Positions 14,551-23,557 of a stretch of DNA of 26,761 nt are shown here, one piece after another. The notes under the pieces were generated by a model that did no database searches, was not told the DNA's origin, and was given only the letters and a program-made list of their open reading frames with translations. Source of the stretch: a virus; IMG/VR virus record IMGVR_UViG_3300046804_004875, positions 1 through 26,761 of that record, one strand, 5' to 3'. Both the position numbers and the translations under genes were made by a program. Position 1 is the first letter of the stretch. Each line of letters opens with the position of its first letter.

Positions 14551-16797
14551 ATGCAATTAGGCAAGTCTCCCCTACAGAAATCATTTAAAGTTATTGTAGA
14601 TAAGATGGAAAAAATCGAGAAAAATATCTCGATTATTTTGGAGTTAGAAGAAGAAGAGATTGAGTTTCTTAAGAAGAAAGAAAAAAGAGAGAAAGATAGG
14701 GAAAGAAAGAGAAAACAAAATGAAAAAAGATTTAGCCTTGGTCTTCGAAATGTCCTAAAAGGAATGAAAAAGAAAGCTGAGAAAAAAGTAAAGAGTTTTC
14801 TCGATACCTTAAAAGAACTTTTAATCAAGGGACTATTGGTTACAATTGTTGGTGCAATTGTTGCTAATTGGAAAACCATTGAACAATGGTGGAATGATAC
14901 TAGACAAAAAATTGAAGATTTGATTAATTCCTTCAATGAAGGTGTAAATGATATATCAGAATGGTTTGGTGGTGGAACTGTAATTGGTCAAAAAGACCCA
15001 TCTACCAATAGAGAAGATTTTGAACAAGCATTACATGATTTTCTTAAGAAAAAGTTCAATAGAGAATCGGATTCCGGAAAAGTTTCATATCGTAGAGATG
15101 GTGATAAAATTGTTATTACTTTTTCCGATGGAACAGAACAGGTAATTGAAAAGACTAGTCCCGATTATGGTGATATTAATTCTATTGTGACTCTTTTGGA
15201 AGGGTCAACTTCTGGACTTAATTTAGGTGTATTGGATACTAGATCGACAATACAAAAATATACTGACCTAAATCGTAGAAAAAAAGAAATTGAAAAAGAA
15301 TTACCAGAGACTACGGATACAACTAGAAAAGAAGAGTTAAATAGAGAACTTCAAGAAACAGTTAAAAATCTTGGAGATATAAAAAATAAAATAAAAGATT
15401 CCAAGATTAAGTTGAGTGAATCAACCAAGTCACAATTAAATATTCCAGATGAAATTAAAGAGTTATTTGAAACTGTGCCATCGACCGAACGTAAACGTTC
15501 CGGTGGTGATATTATCATGACCCCCGGAGGAGGTAATGTTTTCGGTAAAATAAAAACAGGAGATACAGTTCCTGCTTTGTTGGAACACGGTGAATACGTT
15601 CTGAATAGAAAAGCGGTAGAACATATTGGTAAGAATAATCTAGATGCACTAAACTTTGGAACTGCTCCAAGGTTTCAGGCCGGTGGACAGGTTGGTAATA
15701 ATCGTGCGATGGAAAGTAATATTCCATCATTGAATCGAACTCAATCGGCTTCTAGAAACAATAATCAACAACGACAACAATCCAGGCCCGGCGGCGGAAA
15801 CATTATTGGATATACTGGCGGTGTTCCCGGTCAACGAGGTTCTGGCAGTTCTACAGGCCCACACGTACACCTTGAGTTAGGCACAGGTAGAAAGGATGGT
15901 AGACCATATGATTCTAATTTGCCTGGTAAATATATCCTAGTCAACAATCGACCAATTAGTTCATATCCTGTTACTTCTGGATATGGTATGCGTGGGGGTA
16001 GACCACACTATGGTATAGATTATGGTACTCCCCCAAATCTTCCTATTACTTTGGCAGGCGGGGCTATTTTCAAGGGATTTGATAAAACCTCAAATCCGGG
16101 TGGATATGGTTATTTTGCAGAAGCGGTGGACCCATCCGGTCGAAATTGGCTGATGGCTCACTTATCGGGAGATGGTAATGCTACTCCCGGTGAAGTATCG
16201 GGAAATTCAGATGCACAAGATTCTCCCGGTGGTTCAGGTGAATCTATGATGAGTTCATTTACATCTGGTATTTCTGGAGTTCTTCCTGCTGCTGGTCAAT
16301 TTTTACAAGGATTTGTACAAGGATTTCAAGAATCGTTTGGTAAAGGGTCACCTTCTACCACTCCGCCCAATCCATCTGCTCCCAATACTGTTTCCTCTTT
16401 ATATTCTTCTGGTTCTGTTGGTACTGCATCTGGCCCAATTGGAGATAGAATACCAGCAGTTTTGGAAAACGGCGAGTATGTTTTAAATCGCAATGCAGTA
16501 AAATTAATTGGAAAAGATAATTTAGATGGAATTAATTTTGGATTGGCATCTAGATTTGGAGACAGGGGGCCATCTAGTCAATTAATGCGACAAATTGGAA
16601 AAGGAAACTACATTGGTGGTAATCAGACAGTTCCAGTTATAGTGAATGCACCTAGACAAAATCCACAAGTGGTAGCTTCAACTGTTCCACAACCGAACGA
16701 TAATTTGCTTCCAAATTTACCGTCATTTCCACCAATGAGAGTCATGAACACATTGGCATTCAGACCAATGGGAACTACTTACACACCATACGCGTAG
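14551..16797 (+). CDS. Tail/hub protein with a circularly permuted M23 peptidase domain
   Basis: 748 aa. The N-terminus (residues 1-85) is a highly charged coiled coil (Lys/Glu/Arg), followed by a hydrophobic segment LLIKGLLVTIVGAIVANW (about 91-108). Residues 337-370 and 631-664 are two copies of a GDxxPAxLExGEYVLN unit (24 of 34 residues identical by eye), a type of segment found in tape measure proteins. Between them is a zinc peptidase of the M23 (LytM) type: GPHVHLEL (H438, H440), then GYGMRGG and HYGIDYG (H486, D490), then MAHLSG (H537). All ligands are present, but HxH comes before HxxxD, the reverse of the usual order. It probably cleaves peptide cross-links during infection. It shares an SGIS-x2-LP-(x)n-GF-x2-GF motif (about 572-595) with the next protein. 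Confidence 0.85.
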   Translation: MQLGKSPLQKSFKVIVDKMEKIEKNISIILELEEEEIEFLKKKEKREKDRERKRKQNEKRFSLGLRNVLKGMKKKAEKKVKSFLDTLKELLIKGLLVTIVGAIVANWKTIEQWWNDTRQKIEDLINSFNEGVNDISEWFGGGTVIGQKDPSTNREDFEQALHDFLKKKFNRESDSGKVSYRRDGDKIVITFSDGTEQVIEKTSPDYGDINSIVTLLEGSTSGLNLGVLDTRSTIQKYTDLNRRKKEIEKELPETTDTTRKEELNRELQETVKNLGDIKNKIKDSKIKLSESTKSQLNIPDEIKELFETVPSTERKRSGGDIIMTPGGGNVFGKIKTGDTVPALLEHGEYVLNRKAVEHIGKNNLDALNFGTAPRFQAGGQVGNNRAMESNIPSLNRTQSASRNNNQQRQQSRPGGGNIIGYTGGVPGQRGSGSSTGPHVHLELGTGRKDGRPYDSNLPGKYILVNNRPISSYPVTSGYGMRGGRPHYGIDYGTPPNLPITLAGGAIFKGFDKTSNPGGYGYFAEAVDPSGRNWLMAHLSGDGNATPGEVSGNSDAQDSPGGSGESMMSSFTSGISGVLPAAGQFLQGFVQGFQESFGKGSPSTTPPNPSAPNTVSSLYSSGSVGTASGPIGDRIPAVLENGEYVLNRNAVKLIGKDNLDGINFGLASRFGDRGPSSQLMRQIGKGNYIGGNQTVPVIVNAPRQNPQVVASTVPQPNDNLLPNLPSFPPMRVMNTLAFRPMGTTYTPYA

Positions 16798-16807
16798 GAG
16801 CAGATAG

Positions 16808-19800
16808 ATGTCAGATTTTCAGAAATTGATAGATTCATTAGACCCATTGTCTGGTGAAAATTTATCTGCTTTCAATGAATCGGAAGTAAAAGAATTCATA
16901 GATTCGCTTAAACATACAGAAAAATATACTAATGAATTAATTGGTAGAAATAAAAAAAGAATTAAATTTGATAAATTTTTAGATAATAAACGTCTCAGAG
17001 ATGAGAAGAAAAGAGAAGCGGAAGATAAAAGAAAAAAGAAAGTTAGATTAGAAGATACCGTCGAATTCACTGAACAAAAAGTTGAAGACGAAACTGATGA
17101 TGGGTTAATCAAGGCATTGACTCAACTTTTAGCTGGTGGTGCATTAACAGCTGCATTGGCTGCTTCAAATCCAGAATTATTTTCTAAAATTCAACTTAAG
17201 AAATTAACAGGTGTTCCACTTAAAAAGTTTATAAAACCAAGAAAAACACCGAAACCATCAGTACCAGAAAGACCAACAAGAACACCATCTTCTGTTGCCA
17301 GAACAGCTGCAGAATCCGCAACTAGAACACCAACTTCTTCGATTAGAGGAACAACTGCTGGTGAAAATATTATATCTCGTATCTTTGGCACTAGTGCTAG
17401 TGCAGGCCGAACCATTATTTCACCAACACCACGTGGATTGACTGCGGGAGTACAAAGACCCAGAGTTGAAGTAGAAATTCCCGGTAAAGGATTTAGGACT
17501 GTTCAGGAATCTGGTAGAGTAAATAATTTACTACAAGAAATTCGTGAAAAAGCAGTTAGAAACGGATTCACTCCATCTGAAGCATCTAAGTATGCAAATA
17601 GTTGGAAAGATAAACTTATTAAGGCATCCAGAGTTTCAGCTAATACACTAGGAGTTGTTGGTAAAGGAATTATTAAGTCTTTGCCATTTATTGGTGCTAC
17701 CCTTGGGTATGTAAGTGCAAATCAACGGGCAGAACAAGGATTCACACGATTAGCTGCATTAGAGAGAACCATTGCTGGTGTTGATGTTTTTGTTGGTGTT
17801 TCGGGTGTTACTGGTGTAGGAACAGGAGCAGCTGGTATTGCTGCTGCAGGAACATTTTTGGCGGACATGGGTTTATTGGTAGTTGATTTGGTTGACATGG
17901 CTACCGAAGTTGTCACTGGTAAAAAACTAGCTAGTAATGCAGTTGAATACTGGTTATCTCAATTTGATAAAAGGCCAAAAATTAATCCCACCAGAAATAT
18001 AAAAGACCCAAAATTTATAAGACCAGAATATTATGATGATTATTTAAAACAAATAAAAGAACTTAATCCTACTGGAGCTCGTTTTCAATCTGGGGGCAGA
18101 GTTCGAAGATTTCAGACGGGCGGTTCGACCGATGGGATTGCACTGAATACAATTAAACATCATGAAGCTCTATCTTCACTCACTCCTGGCCAAAATGATT
18201 ATGTTAAATCCGGAAGTCGTTCAGTTATATCTGGAATTCCTTGGTCTAGGATAAATGGCAATACAAAAATTTATTCTTATAGAGATTCTAAAGGAATCCC
18301 GACAATTGGATGGGGTACAGTAACTCAACCAAATGGAAGACAAACCAGAGACGGAGAAGTAATTACAAAACAACAGGCTGATAATCTTCTAAACTGGAAT
18401 TACCAGAACATGAAAAAATACATGTCTCGGGTAATTCCTACATGGAATGGGATGTCTCCTTCTCAACAAGCGGCAATTATGGTTCTTACATACAATACTG
18501 GGCCGGGATGGTTTGCTACTTCTGGCGACGGTGCATGGCCAAGTCTAACCAGAGCTATTGTTTCTGGTGATTTTAGGGGGGCCTTGCGACACTGGTCTGG
18601 TTCTGATACAGTACTGGAGCCAAGAAGAAGAGAAGAGAGAATGTTATTCTCCAGAGGTCCAGCAAAACCAGAAGTAAAGAAACAAAAACAGGGAGAAACC
18701 GGTAGTATAGATGCAGGTGTTATTGGTAAATTAAAAAATATATTTGGATTTCAATCTGGTGGTTCGATTGGAAATTTAAATGACCTACAGAAGATGTCAT
18801 CTCAGGGAATGACATTATCTATGGGTAATGTTCCTATGAGTGTGATTACCAGAGGCGGTGCCAGTTCTGTTAATGAAATGAAACAATTTGAAAAAATTGC
18901 CTCTAGATATGGAGTCAGACTTCAGTCTGGTGGCATTGTACTGTTCTCTGGTCATGGTGATATTTTAGATGTAAATGGAACCAATGGTTTAATTGGTTCT
19001 ATTAATGGAGAAACAGCAGAACAACATTATACTAAGAAAGTTGCTTCTGCAATTAGAGATAAATCTGGTGGGAAAATTAAATATATACCATCACAAGTTA
19101 AGTGGAGAGCAAAATCTGACCCAGAGCCAGCCAATTCTAATTGGAATCTAGGCAAAAAACAAGCAAGTATTGGAAACATCCCCATCGAATTACATTTTGA
19201 TACTCCTACCGGTCGGTCTGGGTTAATTACTAGTAATTTAAATCGACCAGTTAGTGAATCCGAAAAAGGATTGATATCTGCATTTGGAACAATCACTGGT
19301 GATTATGGTGCTGGTAAGTATGGAGTATCAATGTTGGAACTCGAACCAATGAAAAGGTCTGTTGCTGTAAGTTCATTGGCGGATAAATTTATAAAAGCGG
19401 TAGAAGGTAAATACGGAACGGCATCAGTTTCAGAAACAAGTTCTGATAGTTCCCCAGCAACTCAACCACAACAGTCGTCAATAGGACAATCTATATCATC
19501 TGGTATAAGTAGTTTAATTCCGGGTTTGGATTCTTTCATGAAAGGATTTGCCGAAGGATTCAAACAAACATCCGGAATTGATTTAGGTTTAATGTTTGGA
19601 CAAACAGCTCAAGCTGCAGCTATTCCCCCGCCCGGTAGTGATTCTTCAAATGTTCCTTTTAGTATCGAATCCCCACCACGTTCAAACGAGGAAGCTTTTA
19701 AAAAGATATATGATGCGGCCAAAAGAGCCGGCGACCCTGTTCCAGAATTAACTGCTGCTCAAGCTATGTTTGAAAGTGGATGGTTGTCCAGTAAAAAGGC

Positions 19801-20383
19801 AAGGGAATTGAATAATCCTTTTGGTCAAACTGGCGCTGGTGATGCAGGTAGTGTATTCATTGGTGATAGGAGATGGGCAAAATATTCATCTTATGATGCA
19901 GCTGTTAAGGCACGTATCAGAAGATGGGCAACTACAACACCAGCTGGCGGCCCAGGTTATGCATCCGCCGGAGGTGCACCAATTCCCGGTTTGAAGGCTA
20001 TATTGAATACATATGCTCCTGCTTCTGAAAATGACCATAGTGCTTATATTGGTGCTGTATCTAATATACTCAGACAATTTGGTTTCGACCCAAATAAGAA
20101 AAATATGGCTGGAATCCGAATTGCATCTAGACAATATGGTGGTTTCATGGATAATTCAATTCAATCACGTATTGTTAAACAAATGGTTAATGGTTCATAT
20201 ACGTCAATAAATAACAATGAACCACAAGTAGTAATACTAAATCAACCACAGACATCAACTCCACCGGTACTTAGTCCAGTAGTATCAATTCCCAAATTTT
20301 CTTTTGAATATATTACTGGTGATGGTACAGATGGATTTATGTTGAATGAGTTATATGGATTACTTCAACTATCTTCTTTATAA
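16808..20383 (+). CDS. Giant tail-associated peptidoglycan hydrolase: GH24 lysozyme, amidase and GH73-type domains
   Basis: 1191 aa, start preceded by GGAGC. The N-terminus is a charged coiled coil (about 1-95), then a hydrophobic stretch (about 98-120), a Pro/Thr-rich linker, and a long hydrophobic region (about 285-380) rich in Gly, Ala and Val. Three enzyme-like domains follow. A GH24 lysozyme (about 445-620) has HHEAL (E453), YRDSKG (D493) and TIGWGT (T499 and T504). A putative zinc amidase (about 710-870) has LFSGHGD (H716), SINGETAEQHY (E735 or E738) and IELHFDTPTGRSG (H796). A glucosaminidase of FlgJ/GH73 type (about 965-1095) has AQAMFESGW (E989) and NNPFGQ. It probably supplies the lysozyme absent from gp5. 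The amidase call is the least certain of the three. Confidence 0.88.
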   Translation: MSDFQKLIDSLDPLSGENLSAFNESEVKEFIDSLKHTEKYTNELIGRNKKRIKFDKFLDNKRLRDEKKREAEDKRKKKVRLEDTVEFTEQKVEDETDDGLIKALTQLLAGGALTAALAASNPELFSKIQLKKLTGVPLKKFIKPRKTPKPSVPERPTRTPSSVARTAAESATRTPTSSIRGTTAGENIISRIFGTSASAGRTIISPTPRGLTAGVQRPRVEVEIPGKGFRTVQESGRVNNLLQEIREKAVRNGFTPSEASKYANSWKDKLIKASRVSANTLGVVGKGIIKSLPFIGATLGYVSANQRAEQGFTRLAALERTIAGVDVFVGVSGVTGVGTGAAGIAAAGTFLADMGLLVVDLVDMATEVVTGKKLASNAVEYWLSQFDKRPKINPTRNIKDPKFIRPEYYDDYLKQIKELNPTGARFQSGGRVRRFQTGGSTDGIALNTIKHHEALSSLTPGQNDYVKSGSRSVISGIPWSRINGNTKIYSYRDSKGIPTIGWGTVTQPNGRQTRDGEVITKQQADNLLNWNYQNMKKYMSRVIPTWNGMSPSQQAAIMVLTYNTGPGWFATSGDGAWPSLTRAIVSGDFRGALRHWSGSDTVLEPRRREERMLFSRGPAKPEVKKQKQGETGSIDAGVIGKLKNIFGFQSGGSIGNLNDLQKMSSQGMTLSMGNVPMSVITRGGASSVNEMKQFEKIASRYGVRLQSGGIVLFSGHGDILDVNGTNGLIGSINGETAEQHYTKKVASAIRDKSGGKIKYIPSQVKWRAKSDPEPANSNWNLGKKQASIGNIPIELHFDTPTGRSGLITSNLNRPVSESEKGLISAFGTITGDYGAGKYGVSMLELEPMKRSVAVSSLADKFIKAVEGKYGTASVSETSSDSSPATQPQQSSIGQSISSGISSLIPGLDSFMKGFAEGFKQTSGIDLGLMFGQTAQAAAIPPPGSDSSNVPFSIESPPRSNEEAFKKIYDAAKRAGDPVPELTAAQAMFESGWLSSKKARELNNPFGQTGAGDAGSVFIGDRRWAKYSSYDAAVKARIRRWATTTPAGGPGYASAGGAPIPGLKAILNTYAPASENDHSAYIGAVSNILRQFGFDPNKKNMAGIRIASRQYGGFMDNSIQSRIVKQMVNGSYTSINNNEPQVVILNQPQTSTPPVLSPVVSIPKFSFEYITGDGTDGFMLNELYGLLQLSSL

Positions 20384-20386
20384 AAT

Positions 20387-21742
20387 ATGACAGAATATAC
20401 CCTTCCTACACAGTACGAGATTAAAAATATAAAGGTAGACGACGTAAATATACGTGGTTTAACTCTTGGTGTTTCATTATTTGAAAATATCTACACTCCA
20501 GCTATTAGTGGAGTTATTGCCCTGGGTGATACTCAGGGTATGAATTTCCTTGAAGAATATGATATTCAAGGAACTGAAGATGTTGAGATTGAAATTGAAG
20601 GAGCGAATAAACAAACTATCAGATTCAAGGGACATTTAAATGGTGTTAGAAACAAAACACATGACCAACAAAAGATGGTTTATTCACTTGAAGTGATGGA
20701 TGTCGTTGTTCGTGACAATGAACAGGGATTTATGACAAGGAGATTTACAAATAAGTCTCCTAAAGATATTGTTGATGAATGTATTAAAAAACTTAAGAAT
20801 CCAAAAGTTGACAATATCAAAATGAATGGTCAACCCATGAACTTTTTGGCATCACGATGGAAACCATTTGATGTAATCTCATATGTTCTTAAACATGGTC
20901 TTGTAAACAAGTCTGGAAGTTCTGAAGGAAAAGGAACAAATGGTTATTTGTTCTGGAAGACATTCATCGGATATCGAGGTGGTGCTGTAGAGGATGTTTT
21001 ATCTGGATCTATTGGTAAGGACCAAGGTAAATTTACTTATAGACTGGGTAAATCGGGAGCTTCATTTGAAGAACAAACTAGAGCCATTCTCAGTTATGAC
21101 TTTAAAAGATTGGGTGACCAATTTGAAAAAATGAAAATGGGTTCATATAAAAGTACTCAAATTATTTTTGATTTAGACAAAGGGGAGTACAAAGAACTTG
21201 CCTATGTCGATGATAAAGAATTGAGTGAACGTCACAAAAAATTTCTTGAAGCTCCTACAAGATATTTTTATAGACCATTTTCCAACGAAAGACTAAACGA
21301 TGAATGTGCCAAAGCACCAGATAATAAATATGATTTTTCAAATAAGACACTACAACAAACAACTGTAGCTAATGGCACTTTTAATGATAAATTGGGTGAG
21401 ATTACTATACCTGTTAATTTTCAGATAAATGCTGGGGATAAGATTGAAATTCTGATTCCAAAGATCAAAAGTGACGATACAAAATTTGAATCTGAAGATA
21501 CAAAATTTTCTGGGAAGTATATAGTTGTTGCTGTTGGACATCACTGTTCAATTACCAAAGAAGCATATACCAAGTTAAGTATTATGAGAGCGGATAAAGA
21601 ACAGAACGATACCAGTGCTAATAATTCTGGTGGAATAAAGTCCGGTTTGGTTGATAATCCATTGAAAGATTCTATCTATAGAGGTAATCTTATTAAACAA
21701 CCATTCTCTGGTTTTCCAACTGGTAGTAATAATATTGGATAA
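20387..21742 (+). CDS. Baseplate hub protein, gp27-like
   Basis: 451 aa, T4 gp27 is 391. The N-terminal half has the beta-rich tube-like layout of hub proteins: LTLGVSLFENIYTPAISG, then DIQGTEDVEIEIEG, IRFKGHLNGVR and YSLEVMDVVVRD, followed by the helical SPKDIVDECIKKLKNP. A C-terminal OB- or beta-type part (about 330-420) ends with GKYIVVAVGHHCS and YTKLSIMRADKE. This pattern is shared by T4 gp27 and gpD-type hubs, whose trimer links the tail tube to the spike. It lies 3 bases after the hydrolase gene, so both are in one late operon. The remaining C-terminal tail is Asn/Ser/Gly-rich. Assignment is by pattern and position; no symbol is given because sequence similarity to T4 gp27 is low by eye. 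Confidence 0.75.
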   Translation: MTEYTLPTQYEIKNIKVDDVNIRGLTLGVSLFENIYTPAISGVIALGDTQGMNFLEEYDIQGTEDVEIEIEGANKQTIRFKGHLNGVRNKTHDQQKMVYSLEVMDVVVRDNEQGFMTRRFTNKSPKDIVDECIKKLKNPKVDNIKMNGQPMNFLASRWKPFDVISYVLKHGLVNKSGSSEGKGTNGYLFWKTFIGYRGGAVEDVLSGSIGKDQGKFTYRLGKSGASFEEQTRAILSYDFKRLGDQFEKMKMGSYKSTQIIFDLDKGEYKELAYVDDKELSERHKKFLEAPTRYFYRPFSNERLNDECAKAPDNKYDFSNKTLQQTTVANGTFNDKLGEITIPVNFQINAGDKIEILIPKIKSDDTKFESEDTKFSGKYIVVAVGHHCSITKEAYTKLSIMRADKEQNDTSANNSGGIKSGLVDNPLKDSIYRGNLIKQPFSGFPTGSNNIG

Positions 21743-21743
21743 T

Positions 21744-21771
21744 AAAAAAGGGGACTTAAGTCCCCTTTTTT
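21744..21771. terminator. Bidirectional terminator between convergent genes
   Basis: Perfect palindrome AAAAAAGGGGACTT followed by its reverse complement, between the stop of the gp27-like gene (+) and the stop of the Gln-rich gene (-). It should end transcription from both sides. Confidence 0.9.
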
Positions 21772-21773
21772 AT

Positions 21774-23078
21774 TTAATCGTCCCCGTATCCAGATGGGTC
21801 TACTTGTTTAACTACTTTTGATAGTGAACCTAAACTAGATGAACCGGGAACTATTTTCTTGGAATATGGTGCACTGAATCTTTTTCTTTGTTGTAATGTT
21901 TTATTATTTGGTTCTTGTTGGGATTGTTGTGTTTGTTGGGGTTTTGTGGGTCTTGCAAATGCCTCTGGTTTAGAACCTTGAGGTGGTTGTCCAGCGGTAG
22001 GTTCTGGATTTATATCTTTTACAATTTGACTGGTTGGTTTTGTAAGTTCAGGATTATTTTGTTGGGATTGTGGTGTTGGTTTATTTGTAACAGTCTGTTT
22101 TCTTTGTGCTATACTGGGAGTGGGTGTTGATTGTTGTGTTTGTTGAGTGGCTGGAAAATTAGTTTGAGTTGGTTTTGTAAATCTAATATCTTTTTGTGAA
22201 TCTCCAGTATATCCTCTTCTCATTTGAGATGCGACACGTGATGCAGAAGATTGATTTGCGAACAATTTACTGCCAAAACTTCTTTCTTTTTGTGGTGTAT
22301 TTTGAGTAGTTGTTTGTGTTTGAGGTTGGGATGCAGTTGTTGTTTTTTGTTGAGTAGTAGGTTGAGGTGGTTGTTGTTTTTCTTTTTGCCCCTGGTCCCG
22401 AAGTTCTTGTTCTATCTTTTGAGCCGCATTATATTTTTTGGCTCCCATTTGTTTAGCAGTTTTATTGAGTTCTTGTTTTTCTTTTTGTTTTTGTTTCTGT
22501 TTTTGGACTTCACGTTGTGGATTGGGTGTTCTGTGACGGCCCATTGCTTCAACTTCCGCTGTATCCATTTCAAGACGTTTATCTGCTTCTTTGTTGTATA
22601 GTCTTTCTCTTTCTGCTTCGTATTTTTTTCTGGAAATTTCACTACCCGAAAGTTTTCCACCGAGTTTAGATAAACTTTTACCTACAATTTTTGTAGGTAG
22701 ATTTCCTACTCCTTTGGCTAGGTTACGTCCCAATGCAACTGGGTCTGTTACATCTACGTCTTGTAATTTTTTTCCTGCTTTCTCTAATCCCATCCCCATC
22801 TTTTCTTTAAAGGATGGGGTTACTTTTTTTTGTCTTAGTGCTTGTGCTTCATCTTGTGCAATTTGGTATTCTGTTCGAGCTTTTTTGTATCTGTCTATTG
22901 CTTCCTGTCTCGCGGCTTCTCGTTTTTCTTTTTCTTTAACTGCATTGGATTTTTGTGCCAATTTTCGTAAAGCTTGTTGTTGTTGATTTCTTTGTGTTTT
23001 TATTTTTTGTACTGAATTATCTACGACCTCTTGTATGTCATATTGATATGAATTCAATAACAACTCGGTGAAATTCAT
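21774..23078 (-). CDS. Gln-rich basic late protein, function unknown
   Basis: 434 aa on the minus strand. The ATG at 23078-23076 has an AAGGAGA ribosome binding site (23087-23093) and a late promoter before it. Residues about 25-100 are a Lys/Arg/Gln/Glu-rich helix, about 100-150 contain GLEKAGKKL and a Gly/Lys-rich patch (KIVGKSLSKLGGKLSG), and the second half is a low-complexity Gln/Thr/Pro chain that is probably disordered. The first residues MNFTELLLNSYQYDIQE weakly resemble a capsid-targeting peptide with an I-x-E cleavage site. Its strong basic charge and late expression next to head gene 4 would suit a DNA-associated head protein, but this is inference and no family is recognised. Confidence 0.75.
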   Translation of the reverse strand: MNFTELLLNSYQYDIQEVVDNSVQKIKTQRNQQQQALRKLAQKSNAVKEKEKREAARQEAIDRYKKARTEYQIAQDEAQALRQKKVTPSFKEKMGMGLEKAGKKLQDVDVTDPVALGRNLAKGVGNLPTKIVGKSLSKLGGKLSGSEISRKKYEAERERLYNKEADKRLEMDTAEVEAMGRHRTPNPQREVQKQKQKQKEKQELNKTAKQMGAKKYNAAQKIEQELRDQGQKEKQQPPQPTTQQKTTTASQPQTQTTTQNTPQKERSFGSKLFANQSSASRVASQMRRGYTGDSQKDIRFTKPTQTNFPATQQTQQSTPTPSIAQRKQTVTNKPTPQSQQNNPELTKPTSQIVKDINPEPTAGQPPQGSKPEAFARPTKPQQTQQSQQEPNNKTLQQRKRFSAPYSKKIVPGSSSLGSLSKVVKQVDPSGYGDD

Positions 23079-23104
23079 TGGAAAAGTCTCCTTGGTATCT
23101 TTTG

Positions 23105-23112
23105 TATTTATT
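23105..23112 (-). promoter_or_regulatory. Late promoter AATAAATA on the minus strand
   Basis: Reads AATAAATA on the minus strand, contains the TAA stop of gene 4 (23110-23108) and ends 26 bases before the ATG of the Gln-rich gene. Confidence 0.75.
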
Positions 23113-23557
23113 TCCCGTAGATGTTATCTTCGGTGAATATCACAAACTCCCATCCTTGTTGGTCACAATATTTTCTAGCTGCTTCCCATTTTGCTTGATT
23201 TTTTGACCACTCCACTACTTTCTGTACCCAAGCTGTTGTTCTTTTCTTTGGATTCATTTCTGGTTGAATTGTATATTTTTTAGGTTTGACTTCGATTAAC
23301 CATGTTTTGACTTCTCCGTTTTTATTAAATTTAACCAAAAAATCTGGGAAATATCGATGTACCTTTCCGTCAATGGGAGATACATATGGAATTATCAATT
23401 CCTCATTTGACCAACTTTCTATGTTTTCGTTCAAATCAAAGTAGTTCATGCACTTTAATTCCCATGAACTACGGTAGATTACATTGGTATGGTCTCCCTT
23501 GTACTTGATTGGGTTCTTGACCCTATATCTACCTTTGTAACTGTTGCTTTCTTTCAT
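23108..23557 (-). CDS. 4: Head completion protein gp4 (nuclease-fold)
   Basis: 149 aa, T4 gp4 is 150. It is needed to finish the DNA-filled head before tail joining. Matching features are NPIKYKGDHTNVIYRSSWE (about residues 15-33), NENIESWSNEELIIPYVSP, then HRYFPDFLVKF and WLIEVKPKK. The PDF-(x)n-EVK pattern is that of TnsA/PD-(D/E)xK-type endonucleases, so a trimming activity on DNA ends is plausible. The ATG at 23557-23555 is preceded on its strand by CTGGGAG. Its start codon overlaps the plus-strand late promoter of gene 54. Its own promoter is unclear; CATAGATA (23592-23585) is a one-mismatch late element. Confidence 0.92.
   Translation of the reverse strand: MKESNSYKGRYRVKNPIKYKGDHTNVIYRSSWELKCMNYFDLNENIESWSNEELIIPYVSPIDGKVHRYFPDFLVKFNKNGEVKTWLIEVKPKKYTIQPEMNPKKRTTAWVQKVVEWSKNQAKWEAARKYCDQQGWEFVIFTEDNIYGK

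Noticed and set aside
14511-14936. 141-aa minus-strand frame rich in Phe and Ser
   Set aside because: It is a mirror of the Lys/Glu-rich coiled coil of the 748-aa gene, with no ribosome binding site or promoter.
16819-17112. 97-aa minus-strand Ser/Leu/Phe-rich frame
   Set aside because: It is a shadow of the charged N-terminus of the 1191-aa gene.
22251-22986. Plus-strand frames rich in Leu, Phe and Cys opposite the Gln-rich gene
   Set aside because: They are complements of Lys/Gln/Glu codons; the minus-strand gene has a promoter, a ribosome binding site and a terminator.
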